Assembly: GCF_000264905.1 (NCBI RefSeq)
Contig: NW_006763156.1
Span: 160,987 to 224,986, forward strand
DNA from: Stereum hirsutum FP-91666 SS1
Lineage: Eukaryota > Basidiomycota > Agaricomycetes > Russulales > Stereaceae
Length of the DNA: 64,000 nucleotides
Reading direction: 5' to 3'
The notes beneath the pieces were generated by a model. It was given only the letters and a program-made list of their open reading frames with translations. It did no database searches and was not told where the DNA came from. Shown piece by piece: positions 34,281 through 44,800 of the stretch. The stretch's first letter is position 1; each line of letters opens with the position of its first letter. The translations under genes were made by a program, and so were the position numbers.

Positions 34281-34941
34281 ATGAGCGTCCCCTCTGATAC
34301 AACCCCATCAAACGATGCTTCGGATTCGCAGGAAACTGCGAAAGTCGAGCAGTTCATTTGGGGCCGAGTCACTCTCATCCAGCAAGCACTTGACAGAGTC
34401 GATGCGATCGCTGCACAGGTCCGTCAGGCTCAACGACATTTCGTTTCTGCATGAGTGGCCATGGGCGTTGATCTCATCTTCTTGCCGATATCTTACCCCC
34501 AGAAAGAGCCAGACCGTGTCATTACTGCAAGCAAGGAGCTAGAGGACGTAGTCGATGAGGCACGAAGGATGCATCCGTTCGTGTCGATGCCGAAGCGTGA
34601 GTACAGCAGAGCGGATGAGGCTTTGATGGACCTACAATACGTACGTCACCATATCTGTTTGCACACAGTGGGACGAAGAAATCATCTGATTATTCGTCAG
34701 CGTGCGCAACTCCTCTTAATAGGACCGACTTCACCTTCAGCGTTCAATGACGCCGAGCGGACCCAGATGAGTACGTACGCCCCGCCACAAGTTCACTGTG
34801 CTGCTTGAATGGTCGTATGTGACGCGGATACGTTTCATTTTATCAGCGAAGTCCGTATGTGCATTGATTGAGTTCGTAGGGGAGAGTTTGAAAGACGTGA
34901 GCTGGGAGCCGAACTTGTGGTTACTGGCTTTCGCCGGCTGA
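34281..34941 (+). CDS. hypothetical protein, four exons (146 aa)
   Basis: Exons are 34281-34418, 34503-34640, 34701-34770 and 34847-34941 (138+138+70+95 = 441 nt, 146 aa). Phases are consistent and introns begin GTCCGT, GTACGT and GTACGT and end in CAG. The protein starts MSVPSDTTPSNDASDSQETA, is mostly predicted-helical and charged (EQFIWGRVTLIQQALDRVDA; ELEDVVDEARRM), and ends SWEPNLWLLAFAG. There is no signal peptide, membrane segment or known domain. An in-frame ATG at 34242 would add 13 residues. The first three introns fall in short exons, so no single long frame reveals the gene. Function unknown. Splice consistency is the only support. Confidence 0.55.
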
Positions 34942-35564
34942 AGCACCCACCGAGAAAGAGACCGGAGAGGAGGACAGGGCGGCGGAGGTTACGTTAGTTT
35001 CCGGACACACAACAACAGGAAACAGGACGGGATAATTTATACAATAGCATTGGGTTAGGTCCTGCGGAACATGGATATAAAACTGGCTCTTCGTCAGGGC
35101 TCTAGAGTGCAATGAACATGTAGCTCATTGAAGAACGAATTCGAACGCAAACGATGCAGAACTAGATAGGGCACTCCTCTTGTTGCTTTATGCTCTGAAT
35201 AGCCTCGGCACGAGGTAGTAAACTGAGAGGAGCCGGGGTACGTAGGCGTTAATCAGATACGTGACGCCGGACCGTGATCATGGTGAGGGCTCTAGAGACA
35301 GCGAGAAACTCAGCAGAAAGGTGGAAAACAGCCTGAGACATCCAGATGCAGACGAGTAGATGGTAAGGAGACTCAGTGGATAGGTTGGAGTCAGTCCTGT
35401 GTGGTCTTGCATAGAGGTGACCGATGAAGATCATAAGGGACAAGGTCATGATGCTAGAACTCCGGCGACAAGTCAAAGGCAGGGTAAGGGACTACGGCTC
35501 TAATTAGCTCTTAATAGACTCTAAGGACGAAACAGACGCAGACTTGGAGCTAGTAGCACGCAAG
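34942..35564 (+). other. intergenic, no gene supported
   Basis: Includes the segment (35290-35500) that resembles 33460-33720. No complete frame or motif. Confidence 0.5.
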
Positions 35565-35912
35565 GAACAAGGTGCAGACAGAGCGAGAATGAGAGCGGGA
35601 AAAAGACGCGATTGACGTGGGCGCTAAACTCTAATCTTATCAGAGCGGGGTGGCTCGCGTGGCCCAGCTCCGTCGACCTCGTGGCTCGATCCCCACGTCC
35701 TGCTCCCGTCCGCGTCCGCCACACCAACTTGAACGGCTCCTCCCTCTTGTTTCAGCTGCTCGCCCGTTGTGATCTACCTCTGCTGCTGATCACAGCTACT
35801 GCCCTCAAATACATCAAGGTATCTCTACTGCTTAATATCAGTTATAAACGTCCGAGCTAGGAGTGATGACACGATCCGGACCGCGGCTGTCAGGCTAACT
35901 CCGCGTGTAAGT
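35565..35912 (+). repeat. shared upstream segment, kinase copy
   Basis: Homologous to 38590-38910 and 49370-49740 and more weakly to 56400-56600. Shared words include GCTAA.TCTAATCTTATCA, CGCCACACCAACTTGAAC, TTTCAGCTGCTCGCC, ACGTC.GAGCTAGGAG.GATGA and TGTCAG.CTAACTCC. It ends about 40 bases before the kinase ATG, so the same DNA forms the 5' region of the kinase and of the C2H2 gene copies. Confidence 0.75.
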
Positions 35913-35953
35913 ATATAAGTAGTGTAATCGATCTGTATACAGCGACGACTTGA

Positions 35954-37459
35954 ATGCCAACCTTCGACCCTCTTTGGACCATAGTTTTTCCTCACAGGAA
36001 TCGTCTTCTATACCAACGTGCTCAGATGAAATCTCACCCCGGTTTTGCGGAATTCACTGTAGAGGAGCGGGGCGCGGTCCTCGGGAGCGGCGCGTCCGGT
36101 AGGAACAACCTGAAATTTTTACTGCAAATACTCGATGTTAATATTGAGATTCTAGGAAGGGTGTGGAGAGCTACCATGAAGAGAGCTGGTGAAAGTGACA
36201 AGGTAGTGGCCTTGAAGACTTCCCACACTTGTAAAAAAGTAGCCAATCCGCCGCTGCGCCATGAGGCTTGTGCTCTCTTAGCTCTCCAGGGTGAGTCATC
36301 CGAGTCATGTTACCTTTAACGATAACATAACGACGTCAATTTTGGTAGGCCACTCTAGCATACCAGAGGTCTATGCATGGGGAAGATCGAATCAGTTTGA
36401 GTATCTTGCTATGCAGCTTCTGGGGACGCAGAATCTGGAAGAACGCGCCTCGAATGGCCCGGCTTTCACGGTTGAAGATCTAGCGACACTTACCTGCACT
36501 ATGGTACGCTTTGGCTACTGATAGATTATATGTACAACTGTGAGCTCTGATTGGCTTTTAATTCATAGTTGGATGCAGTGGAGCATGTACACTCACGTCA
36601 TCTGATCCACGGCGACATCAAACCACAAAACTTCGTCTTCTCCCTCCCTCCCGACTCTCGCCTGTACTTGATTGACTATGGTTTGACAACCTGGCATTCC
36701 GATCCCGAAACGCATGTTCCGCTCGAGAAGTCCCGTACATCCAACACCATCGGAACGATAGTGTACTGCAGCATTAATGCGCATCTTCATCAAGGTAAGC
36801 AAGGATCATAGTCTTGCTACTATGAAAACAATCGTGTATCACTGACGGCATGAATGATAGCCCCGTCGCGTGCAGACGACATGGAATCATTAGCATACAC
36901 CGTCATATCACTTCTTCGAGGCTCACTTCCATGGCAGAAACAGTCGCGCAAAGGAGTATTCCCCAATAAGCAGCTCTGGTCCGGAAACGACCTTGGCTTC
37001 GGGTACCCCCAGGTTTTCGGCGACTTCGTCGACTATACACGGGCATTGGGATTCGAATCCGAGCCGGATTACGTTCGTTGGAAGGGAAACTTCCAGAGTT
37101 TGCTGACTTCTTGTCACGCCAAGGTAGTGGTCGGCACGTCGCACAAGGACGCACCCGACCCTAAACCGTCACTCCAAGTACTCCCTGAGCCAGAGTCGAT
37201 CTCGGAGTTTACGACGCCTCGTGAGGACGATTACTGGCCCATCGGAACCGCTATGTACCCCAGAGTACCCACGAGGCGGGATCTGATTGGCGACGAGAAA
37301 GCAACTGTTCGTAGACAATTGGCGAGGATTGATAAGTTACATATACCGCCCAAACTTTGTTCGCCACCTCACTTTATATTGACTCAGGAGCAGGAAGATC
37401 AGGAAGAGAAAGAATTTGGCTGGGAATATCTAGATGAGATAGACAAATTCTGGTTATAG
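35954..37459 (+). CDS. CK1-like serine/threonine protein kinase (419 aa)
   Basis: Exons are 35954-36098, 36156-36290, 36349-36503, 36569-36794 and 36861-37459 (1260 nt, 419 aa). Kinase landmarks: glycine loop VLGSGASGRVWRA, restored across intron 1; ATP lysine in KVVALKTS; hinge EYLAMQLLG; catalytic loop HSRHLIHGDIKPQNF; metal-binding loop LYLIDYGLTTW; then SRADDMESLAYTVISLLRGS and WQKQ. The HGD and DYG variants replace the canonical HRD and DFG, and the order resembles casein kinase 1. The tail (37100-37459) is acidic and has no known domain. ATG at 35954 gives the longest product; ATG at 36026 (MKSHPGFAEF) is a credible alternative start. A broken relative lies at 16644-17230. The kinase lies between the TPR-CHAT and NACHT-CHAT genes. 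Substrate unknown. Confidence 0.8.
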
Positions 37460-38589
37460 TGGATGGGTAACATTGTATTTTCATACTTGCACAAACACCG
37501 GATGTGATTCTTGACAATGTCCATTGATGAACGCCGCTCAACGCGCTATGCCATCCTCTGGTATGAGCCAGTGACTTCGTTCTGAGCCCGGAGTAGTTCG
37601 CTATATTCATTGCTGATAGAGATCCTAGATTAGATATAGTCGATCAGTCAACGCCTTGAGGATTCCACATGTTCACAAATATATAATTCACGAAGCCATT
37701 ATTTCTGTAGGCTCATCCATTTGTCCCTCACTCCCCGCGGTCGACTCCCTGCGAGTTCGACTGCTGTCAGATTATGACGAGAGCAGTTTCATGTTCGCGG
37801 TTTGAGGAATGTTCGGACGGTAGTCCATCGACGATGCGAGAGGACGAGGCTGTGCGTGTCGAAGATGATGAAACCGCTCGACGTGAGGTTGGAGCACTAG
37901 CGAAGCAGTAGGCAGGGTAGAAAAAGCTACGAATAGAATTCTAAGAAGAGGAGGGCGTGGAAGAGGCGCTCGATACGTACAACTTTACTCTCAAGGGCGG
38001 GCTGTCAATGGTCAGAGGAAACGTCGATGAAACACCCACGAGTCGGAGAGAGATAGACTGAGGACGAAGAGTGCATGGTTGGTGTGAGAGAGATAAGGAT
38101 CTGAGAGAGGGGCGTACTAGTGGGATCCGTCCATGGTTCAATCCATCCTGAAATCCTGTGCACATTTTGCTACTCTCCGATGTCGTGCATGTTTCGTTGC
38201 GTACGCGTTCAGGCCTCCTTCGACGAGGCTGTAATCCAGATATGTTCGTCAGAAAGGAGACAATATGTCGTACAGTAAAGTCTTCCAGTCCGGTTAACGC
38301 AGAGTTAGCACAGCGGAACGATTGGACATTGGTCCTTCTCGGGAGGGGGACTCGGAGGTTTTGCTATCTGAACGTGATCGGAAGCGTGGAGTTGTGGACA
38401 GCCAAGAAAGAGCATATAATGTATATTCAATAACAATCGGTGGGGGCGAGTTAGAAAGAAGAGAAGCAACGGGTAAATCTATAGAGACAACTCGAGAAAG
38501 GCATCAGACCAAAGGAAGAAGGAAGGAAGGAAGGTTTATTCAGGATACAAAGTGGGCCCTTAAGGACCAATATCCCTCTTAGAGCGACC
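37460..38589 (+). other. intergenic, no gene supported
   Basis: 3' flank of the kinase. The sequence at 38440-38510 (GGGGGCGAGTTAGAAAGAAG, then ACTCGAGAAA) recurs at 49285-49350, so the duplicated block carrying the C2H2 gene begins here. Confidence 0.6.
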
Positions 38590-38910
38590 AGCAATTAGGG
38601 AACAAGAACGAGGTGCAGAAAAAAACGAGAAGAGGGGGCGGGGATCAGTATGGGCGCTAAATCTAATCTTATCAACCCCAGCTCCGTCAACCTCGTGGCA
38701 CGATCTTCACGCCCTACTCCCTTCCGCCACACCAACTTGAACACGTCTTGCTTCTTGTTTCAGCTGCTCGCCTATCTCTACTACTCCTATTGGCGAATAC
38801 TATATACTACAACAAGTTCAGTGTTGCTTATTCTCAGCTATAACCGTCTGAGCTAGGAGAGATGACGTTCTTAGGACTGTGGTTGTCAGACTAACTCCAC
38901 GCTTCGAATG
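38590..38910 (+). repeat. shared upstream segment, C2H2 copy A
   Basis: Same segment as 35565-35912 and 49370-49740, placed upstream of the degraded C2H2 gene A. Confidence 0.75.
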
Positions 38911-39163
38911 CCAACTCCCCCGACTCCCGAGAAGAAGCAGACGTCCGAACGTGCTGATTGCCCCTTTTTGGACGCCACTTTGTTCGCCCTAGGGCCTAGC
39001 GTGAACCTCGCGTTGGCCATGGGCATCTCCACAGATATATATATTGCCCCTGACGACGAAACGAACGATTCCCGCTCGGGTACTCTCCGACCTCGAGCCT
39101 CAGGTTACCTCTTGCCCGTTGTCTCTTGATAAAACCTCGTCAAGAAAGAGTCGGATGCGAGTG

Positions 39164-40640
39164 ATGTACGACGCGGGAGAGTATGAGGATGAATATGGGA
39201 TTGACAGGATGGATTGGACGTTGGATGAATCTCTCGAGCACGCCCCTTTCTCCTTCTTCATTATCTCTCACACTAAATACCACGCCCTTCGCCTCCAGGC
39301 ACGATCCCTTCGACCAGTGGGACGCGAAATAGTGAGCATCTTCCTCTTCCTCGCTCGTCACCATCTGCTGATGCCTCTGCACGTACAAGTGCTCGAATTT
39401 CACGTGCTGTGGTCTGACCATCCCCGACATACACGATCTCCTCGCTCGCTTAGAAGACTCCCACGTCCTCGTCCTCTCAAAACAACACATCACGACCGAT
39501 ACGCATTCCTCCTCCGTTCTCGCCTCGCAAACGTCTTCCCCATTCCATTCCGACCAGGACGACGAGACCTTCGTCCTCTCCTACCCCCAACCCTGTGCTC
39601 TCTCCAGTCCCAGCCCCGCTCCCGATCTCACGCAAACCTTCGAATTCCCCGACCCTAGCGTCTATATTCCCTCCGGCTCTCGTCCCTCGACTTTAGGGAT
39701 AAGCGTATTGATCTGCTTCCTCCGCCATGCCGATGCCGATGCCGAACGCAAGCACCACAGCTGATCCTCCGTATTCTTATCAATACCCTCGAAGTCCGAC
39801 GTCGTTGTTCATACCATCGACTTCGTCTTCGTTTTCTCGACCCAGAGAAGCAGACGCGGAAGGTGCCACGTCGATATATGCGTACGATGTCTCGGCCTCG
39901 TAACCGTTCGAAGTCGGCGTTCAACAACCGCAGACTCAAGCCGACGCGCTAACGTTCGACTCCGACTCTCCTGCCATTCCCTCGCTTCTCAGCCTCCTTC
40001 CCGCTTCGCTCTCCCTTTCTGCGTCCATCTCTGCTTCCATTACCTTCGTTCGCGCCAAATCCACACACACACGGTCCCGAGACAACAAGCCGGCGAATTA
40101 GAAGGCTAAGAAGGCTAAGAGCAACAAGGTTGCGTCGGGTGTGAGAATGAAGGAGAGGATGTAGGAAGATGAAGATGAGAGAGGGGACAGGAGAGCTTGT
40201 TGTTAGTGGTGATGGTGGTGGTGCCGGTGCTGATGGTGATGGTGGTGCTGTGTTTTGTAGTGGAGGACCGCAATGGAAATGAAAAGTGGCCCTGGGGTAG
40301 GTTTGTCCCGAATGCGAAGGATAACCCTTGGCGGGTTCGGGTTCGGGGTCGAATTCGGGTGACGGTGTGGGAGTGGGCATGGATGTGAGATGGGGATGTG
40401 ACACGCGAGCATCAGAGGTCGGACCCCACTAAATTTCGTATGGCCAGACGGCGGACACACTATCGCAGGCGTCGTGTTCGTACGCCTCCACCAAAGAGCT
40501 GGAACGTTCCGAGGATCTCAATGTAGGAAGGAGGGAACGAAGGCGTACGTTGGGGCGAGTACTAGTGGGAAGAAGACGACGGACAGGCGTTTACATAGGC
40601 ATCCGGTACGTGTTTCTTTTTTTCCCTTCTGTCCTCTGTT
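39164..40640 (+). pseudogene. SFP1-like C2H2 transcription factor, copy A (degraded)
   Basis: ATG at 39164 reads MYDAGEYEDEYGIDRMDWTL, then LDESLEHAPFSFFI, and then loses frame. The first-finger region survives only out of frame (CGAATTTCACGTGCTGTGG at about 39394). The Ser/Pro-rich middle is full of stops, and the block that should end in the second finger has decayed by 40600. No second-finger exon follows. Alignment with copies B, C and D identifies it. It shares its frame loss after SFFI with copy B, which suggests B and A duplicated after that lesion arose. Confidence 0.65.
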
Positions 40641-41806
40641 TGTCCCTTTTTTTCTGTGTTCTCTGGAATGGAGTTCTCGAGGTGCCATGACGGCGTTGGT
40701 TTAAAGATTTGATCCTCGAGATGCGGGATGTGCGATGTAGATGAACAATCGCACAACGCATATATACATCTTCGCGGTAGGACATATGCGCTATGAAGAT
40801 AGTATAGAAACTTGTTCGTCGTCTCTGTCGTATCTTGGACCATTTGTTGGTCCTCGCCGGCTGGAAGTCGCAGTCGCGAGCCTATCGATGAGTTTATGCC
40901 TTCGATTCGATAATATACCCAAGACTCAACGACGCTTCGTCTCCCGATTGCTCGTGGGGGGTGATAGCTGGCGACCAGGCTATGTACTACATTGGAAGAA
41001 CGGAATAGAGCTGTAGCTATGCGATAATTTCAGGATTATTCAGAGCTAGTTTCGCGTCTGTTATACGAGAAAGCTTGACGGTGAGAGTTCGTGCACTATT
41101 CTAAGCCTAGGCATTCACGTCCAGAATTGAAGACATGGTGGGAGCCCTTCCCTGTGCTTGTTAAGCCCGCTTGTTTCGCTGTTGAAGTATCACGCTAAAA
41201 ACTTCAACCGTCCCGCTCAGAGCATCTAATGCCCAGGCCACGTGGAAGTTTTACGGCTCCCTACGTTTCCCGTCCGACTATGTATAGGCTGTGCATGCCG
41301 TTCGTTTGCCTCCTTGTTGAGGTGAGGCTTTCTCGTGATCAACCCTTAAGCCTGTTACGAAGACTTGGCGGAGCGGCGTGTTATCCGTTCGATTTCGCTG
41401 CCAATCGCGAGTGTTTGAGAGACTAGTGGCTCATGAGCAGTTCTAAACTGAACTTATACATGAAAGGTTTTTCTCCACCCCAATACAAACCTTGAATTAC
41501 TTTTTTTCGACCTTCACTGTGTGAGAAGTGCGCTGCATTTGCAGTCACCCATGATGGACCTTCATCTTTGTCGAGCTGGCAAGCAGTGGTGAGAACGAAA
41601 ACAAAGATAGCCGCTTTGTGGCCCACAACCCCCCGTATCACCCGCACAAGCTGCGAACGTGCAGTGTGAACAGAAGACAGATTTAGATTTCGCACGGGCC
41701 GTTTGAGGGTACTGCGCCTCATTCACCATCATACTTCAATCCCCACTGCATTGCTCGCACGCCTCTCGACTTTCCCCCGTAGCGCTCCAGTCTTCATCCC
41801 TACGCT
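40641..41806 (+). other. tail of duplicated block, then intergenic
   Basis: 40741-41020 resembles the intron region of C2H2 copy B (51680-51900). From 41030 to the ATG at 41807 no gene is seen. This holds the 5' region of the NACHT-CHAT gene. Confidence 0.5.
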
Positions 41807-44800
41807 ATGTCTTCCCGTTCCACGCAGGCTCCAGACGAAGCGAATCGAGCATTCTCTCTAGCTCTCGATGAGTTCTTGAACAAACTCCCTGACCAGAATC
41901 GCAAGGCCTTCGAAGCCATGAAGTACATAAACAACGACCCCCAACTTCCCGTTTCCCCCAATATTCTAGTCTCTGAAGCCAAAGCGTTGGACAACCTCGA
42001 TAAGAAGCATCGTTCTCGACGTTTCGGTACACGGTATCTGAATATCGTTCGTGCGCTCGAAGGATTTTTCTCTGTGATCGACACCGTTGTCTCCTCCAAC
42101 CCCACCATCGCAGCGTTGGTATGGGGAGGCATACGATTTATATTAACGGTGATTACATCGCAATATCGTTCAATTATAGCATGCTGATCATTGTTGATAT
42201 TCTAAGATATCTACGAGATACTTCGGATACTTCGAATTCGTCACTTCCACTCTTGAGGCTGTCGCCGAAGACCTGTACTTCTACAACGACTACGCCACCG
42301 TGCTGTATCACAAGTGGCCTCGAGTTGAAAATGTGCGTGCGACCTTTTTCTTCTCAGTAGCTTCCCTGATGGTTGGTTCTCAGGTTCTGGTTCGCATCTA
42401 TACTAACATACTGAAGTTGTGCAATCACGTGCTCTTACCATATGCTGGGACGGGTGGTCGGTTGCGAGGTGAGTTTTCCCTGTATTGCATAAGGTACATG
42501 CACTCCGTGTCTAAGTGGTGGATAGACAAGTTGCGTATGCTCAGTTTGGTCCTGAGACGATTGCTTGGAGGCGGCCCCGTAAAAGCTATAGCGAGAGATC
42601 TTGTCGTTTGTCGCAGTGTGATTGAGCGGGAGGTGGATCATGTTGACAGAAAAGAAGCAAAGGAAGGGCGGGAAGCGCAGGCGAGCTATCGAGTGGAGGC
42701 GGAGAAGGAAAAGGCGTCACAGAAACACCGAGAAAAGAGAGACATGACTGGTAGGTACTTGCTCTGATCTTCCATACCCCACTTTCTTTCACCAAGCCTT
42801 CTTTGTCAGACAAGTTTGTCAAGAGTATAAATGCAGTGGATTATACGATCGACCACTCCAAGATCACTGAAAATGTTCCGATTTCTGGGACAAACAGTTG
42901 GCTAACAGAATCGAAAGAGTTCTTATCTTGGTCAACGGCGGACGACTTGGATTCTAACGTTTTATGGTGCCATGGAAAACGTGTGTATCTATATCATCAC
43001 TTCAGGATGATCAGTGTTGACGTCTCTCTTGCGGTGAATCCAATGGTAGCGGGATCAGGGAAGACCGTGCTTGCGTTCGTAGCTCGCTGTATCGACCATA
43101 AAGTGTCTACCAGCTGATATATCTGCTTCAGCTCCAGTGCCATTTCCATGGGACAGACCATGTGGGAGGGCGACCCATCCATCGGAATGGCCTACTTTTA
43201 TCTCAAGTTTGACGATCCTCTGAGGCGCACAGCTTCCAACGTTCGACGTGCCCTCTGTGATCAGCTTCTGTACGAACTCCCTGAACAGACTCGTATCGAA
43301 GTTGTTGCGGCCTTTACTGAGGGTAAACGCCGTGAGATTGTTAGCGAATCCCAGCTCACTGCGCTGATCCTCGATCTAGGAAGGAAGTTCTCACGAGTCT
43401 TCATATTCGTTGACGGCCTAGACGAATGTGTCGGTGAGGACCTTCAGGGCCTCCTTTCGTTTCTGTGCAAACTTCCAAGGCATTTCAGAATTCTCGCTTT
43501 TAGCCGGGAGCGGGCCGAGATTCGTCAAGGCCTCTCTCGATGCACTGAGTTGCCCTTAAGTATACACAATCCTCGCAATGAAATACGAGACTTTATCACA
43601 TCCCAGGTAAAGTCTCTCACGACCCGTGATGAGAGTCTTCGGAATGAGACCGTCCACATCCTCACCGATAAAGCAGATGGAATGTGAGCACTGATTCCAC
43701 TGTTCCGAATGGATGCATATACTCAAACAAACTCAGGTGGTTATGGGTAGTCCTACAAATCAAGACTCTACGCCATTGCAACACCGATGCCAATATTCGA
43801 GCTGCTCTCAACGATCTACCTCCGGACCTTGATACATCTTATTACCGGATCTTGAAGCGCATAGATGGCCTTCCAGGTGGAGCCCCAAAGCAAGTAAGAC
43901 ATGCTCTGCGATGGCTGGTGGGCACCTTACGACCGTTGCATCTCGACGAGCTTGCTCAAGCTGTCGCACTATCCGCTTTTGACGAAGATGAACCAGGGGC
44001 TGAATATAGCCCGATAAATGACTCGAAGCTCTTGTTGGAGCATTGCTTGGACCTATGTATGATGACATATCCCAAAGAGAACAGAGTGGTCCAGCTCATC
44101 CATGCTTCCGTGCGAGACTATCTCGTCACATCACCCACAGAACTGAGAAACTCCATTCCCGACTACCATATCACCTCCTTACCATCTCTGCATCTACATT
44201 TTGGCCAGAGTGTGTTTGACACACGTACAGCGCGCGCAAGATGTGGTTATGGCGCGGTCTAACTTAAATTCCGAGCCCTACTTTGCCTATGCACGAGAAA
44301 GCTACCTATGCGACCACCTGAAAGCGGTGGTACCACATATAGACAAGTCACTCGAGAATGCATACCTCAAACTTCTCGAAGCCCTGTCCAACAGGGCTCA
44401 GCGCTATGATGACTACTTTCCGAACTTCTTCCCAGCCCTCGGCGCGATAGTCGATTCTCTCGCACTTGCACTCGCTTTGAAAACGGATGATATTCCTCAG
44501 AGATTACGACTTGCAGAGCTATTTTGCGATCTTCGTGCCTGCTATATCATTGCCATTGGCTCCAGCCATGACGCATCCTTCAAGAAAGCTGCACAAACCA
44601 TATACCGAGACATTGTGGATACGGACGGGGTAACACAGCTGTGCATTACGAAGGGCCGCGCCAATATCTTGTATTGCGAGTTCGCGGTTTCAGGAGGGAT
44701 TTCAAGCCTCAAAAAGGCAATAACCCTTCTGGAAGATCTATTATCTGAGACAACTAAAGATGATCATGACTTAGCCTGCATATTGGCACAGTATCGACGT

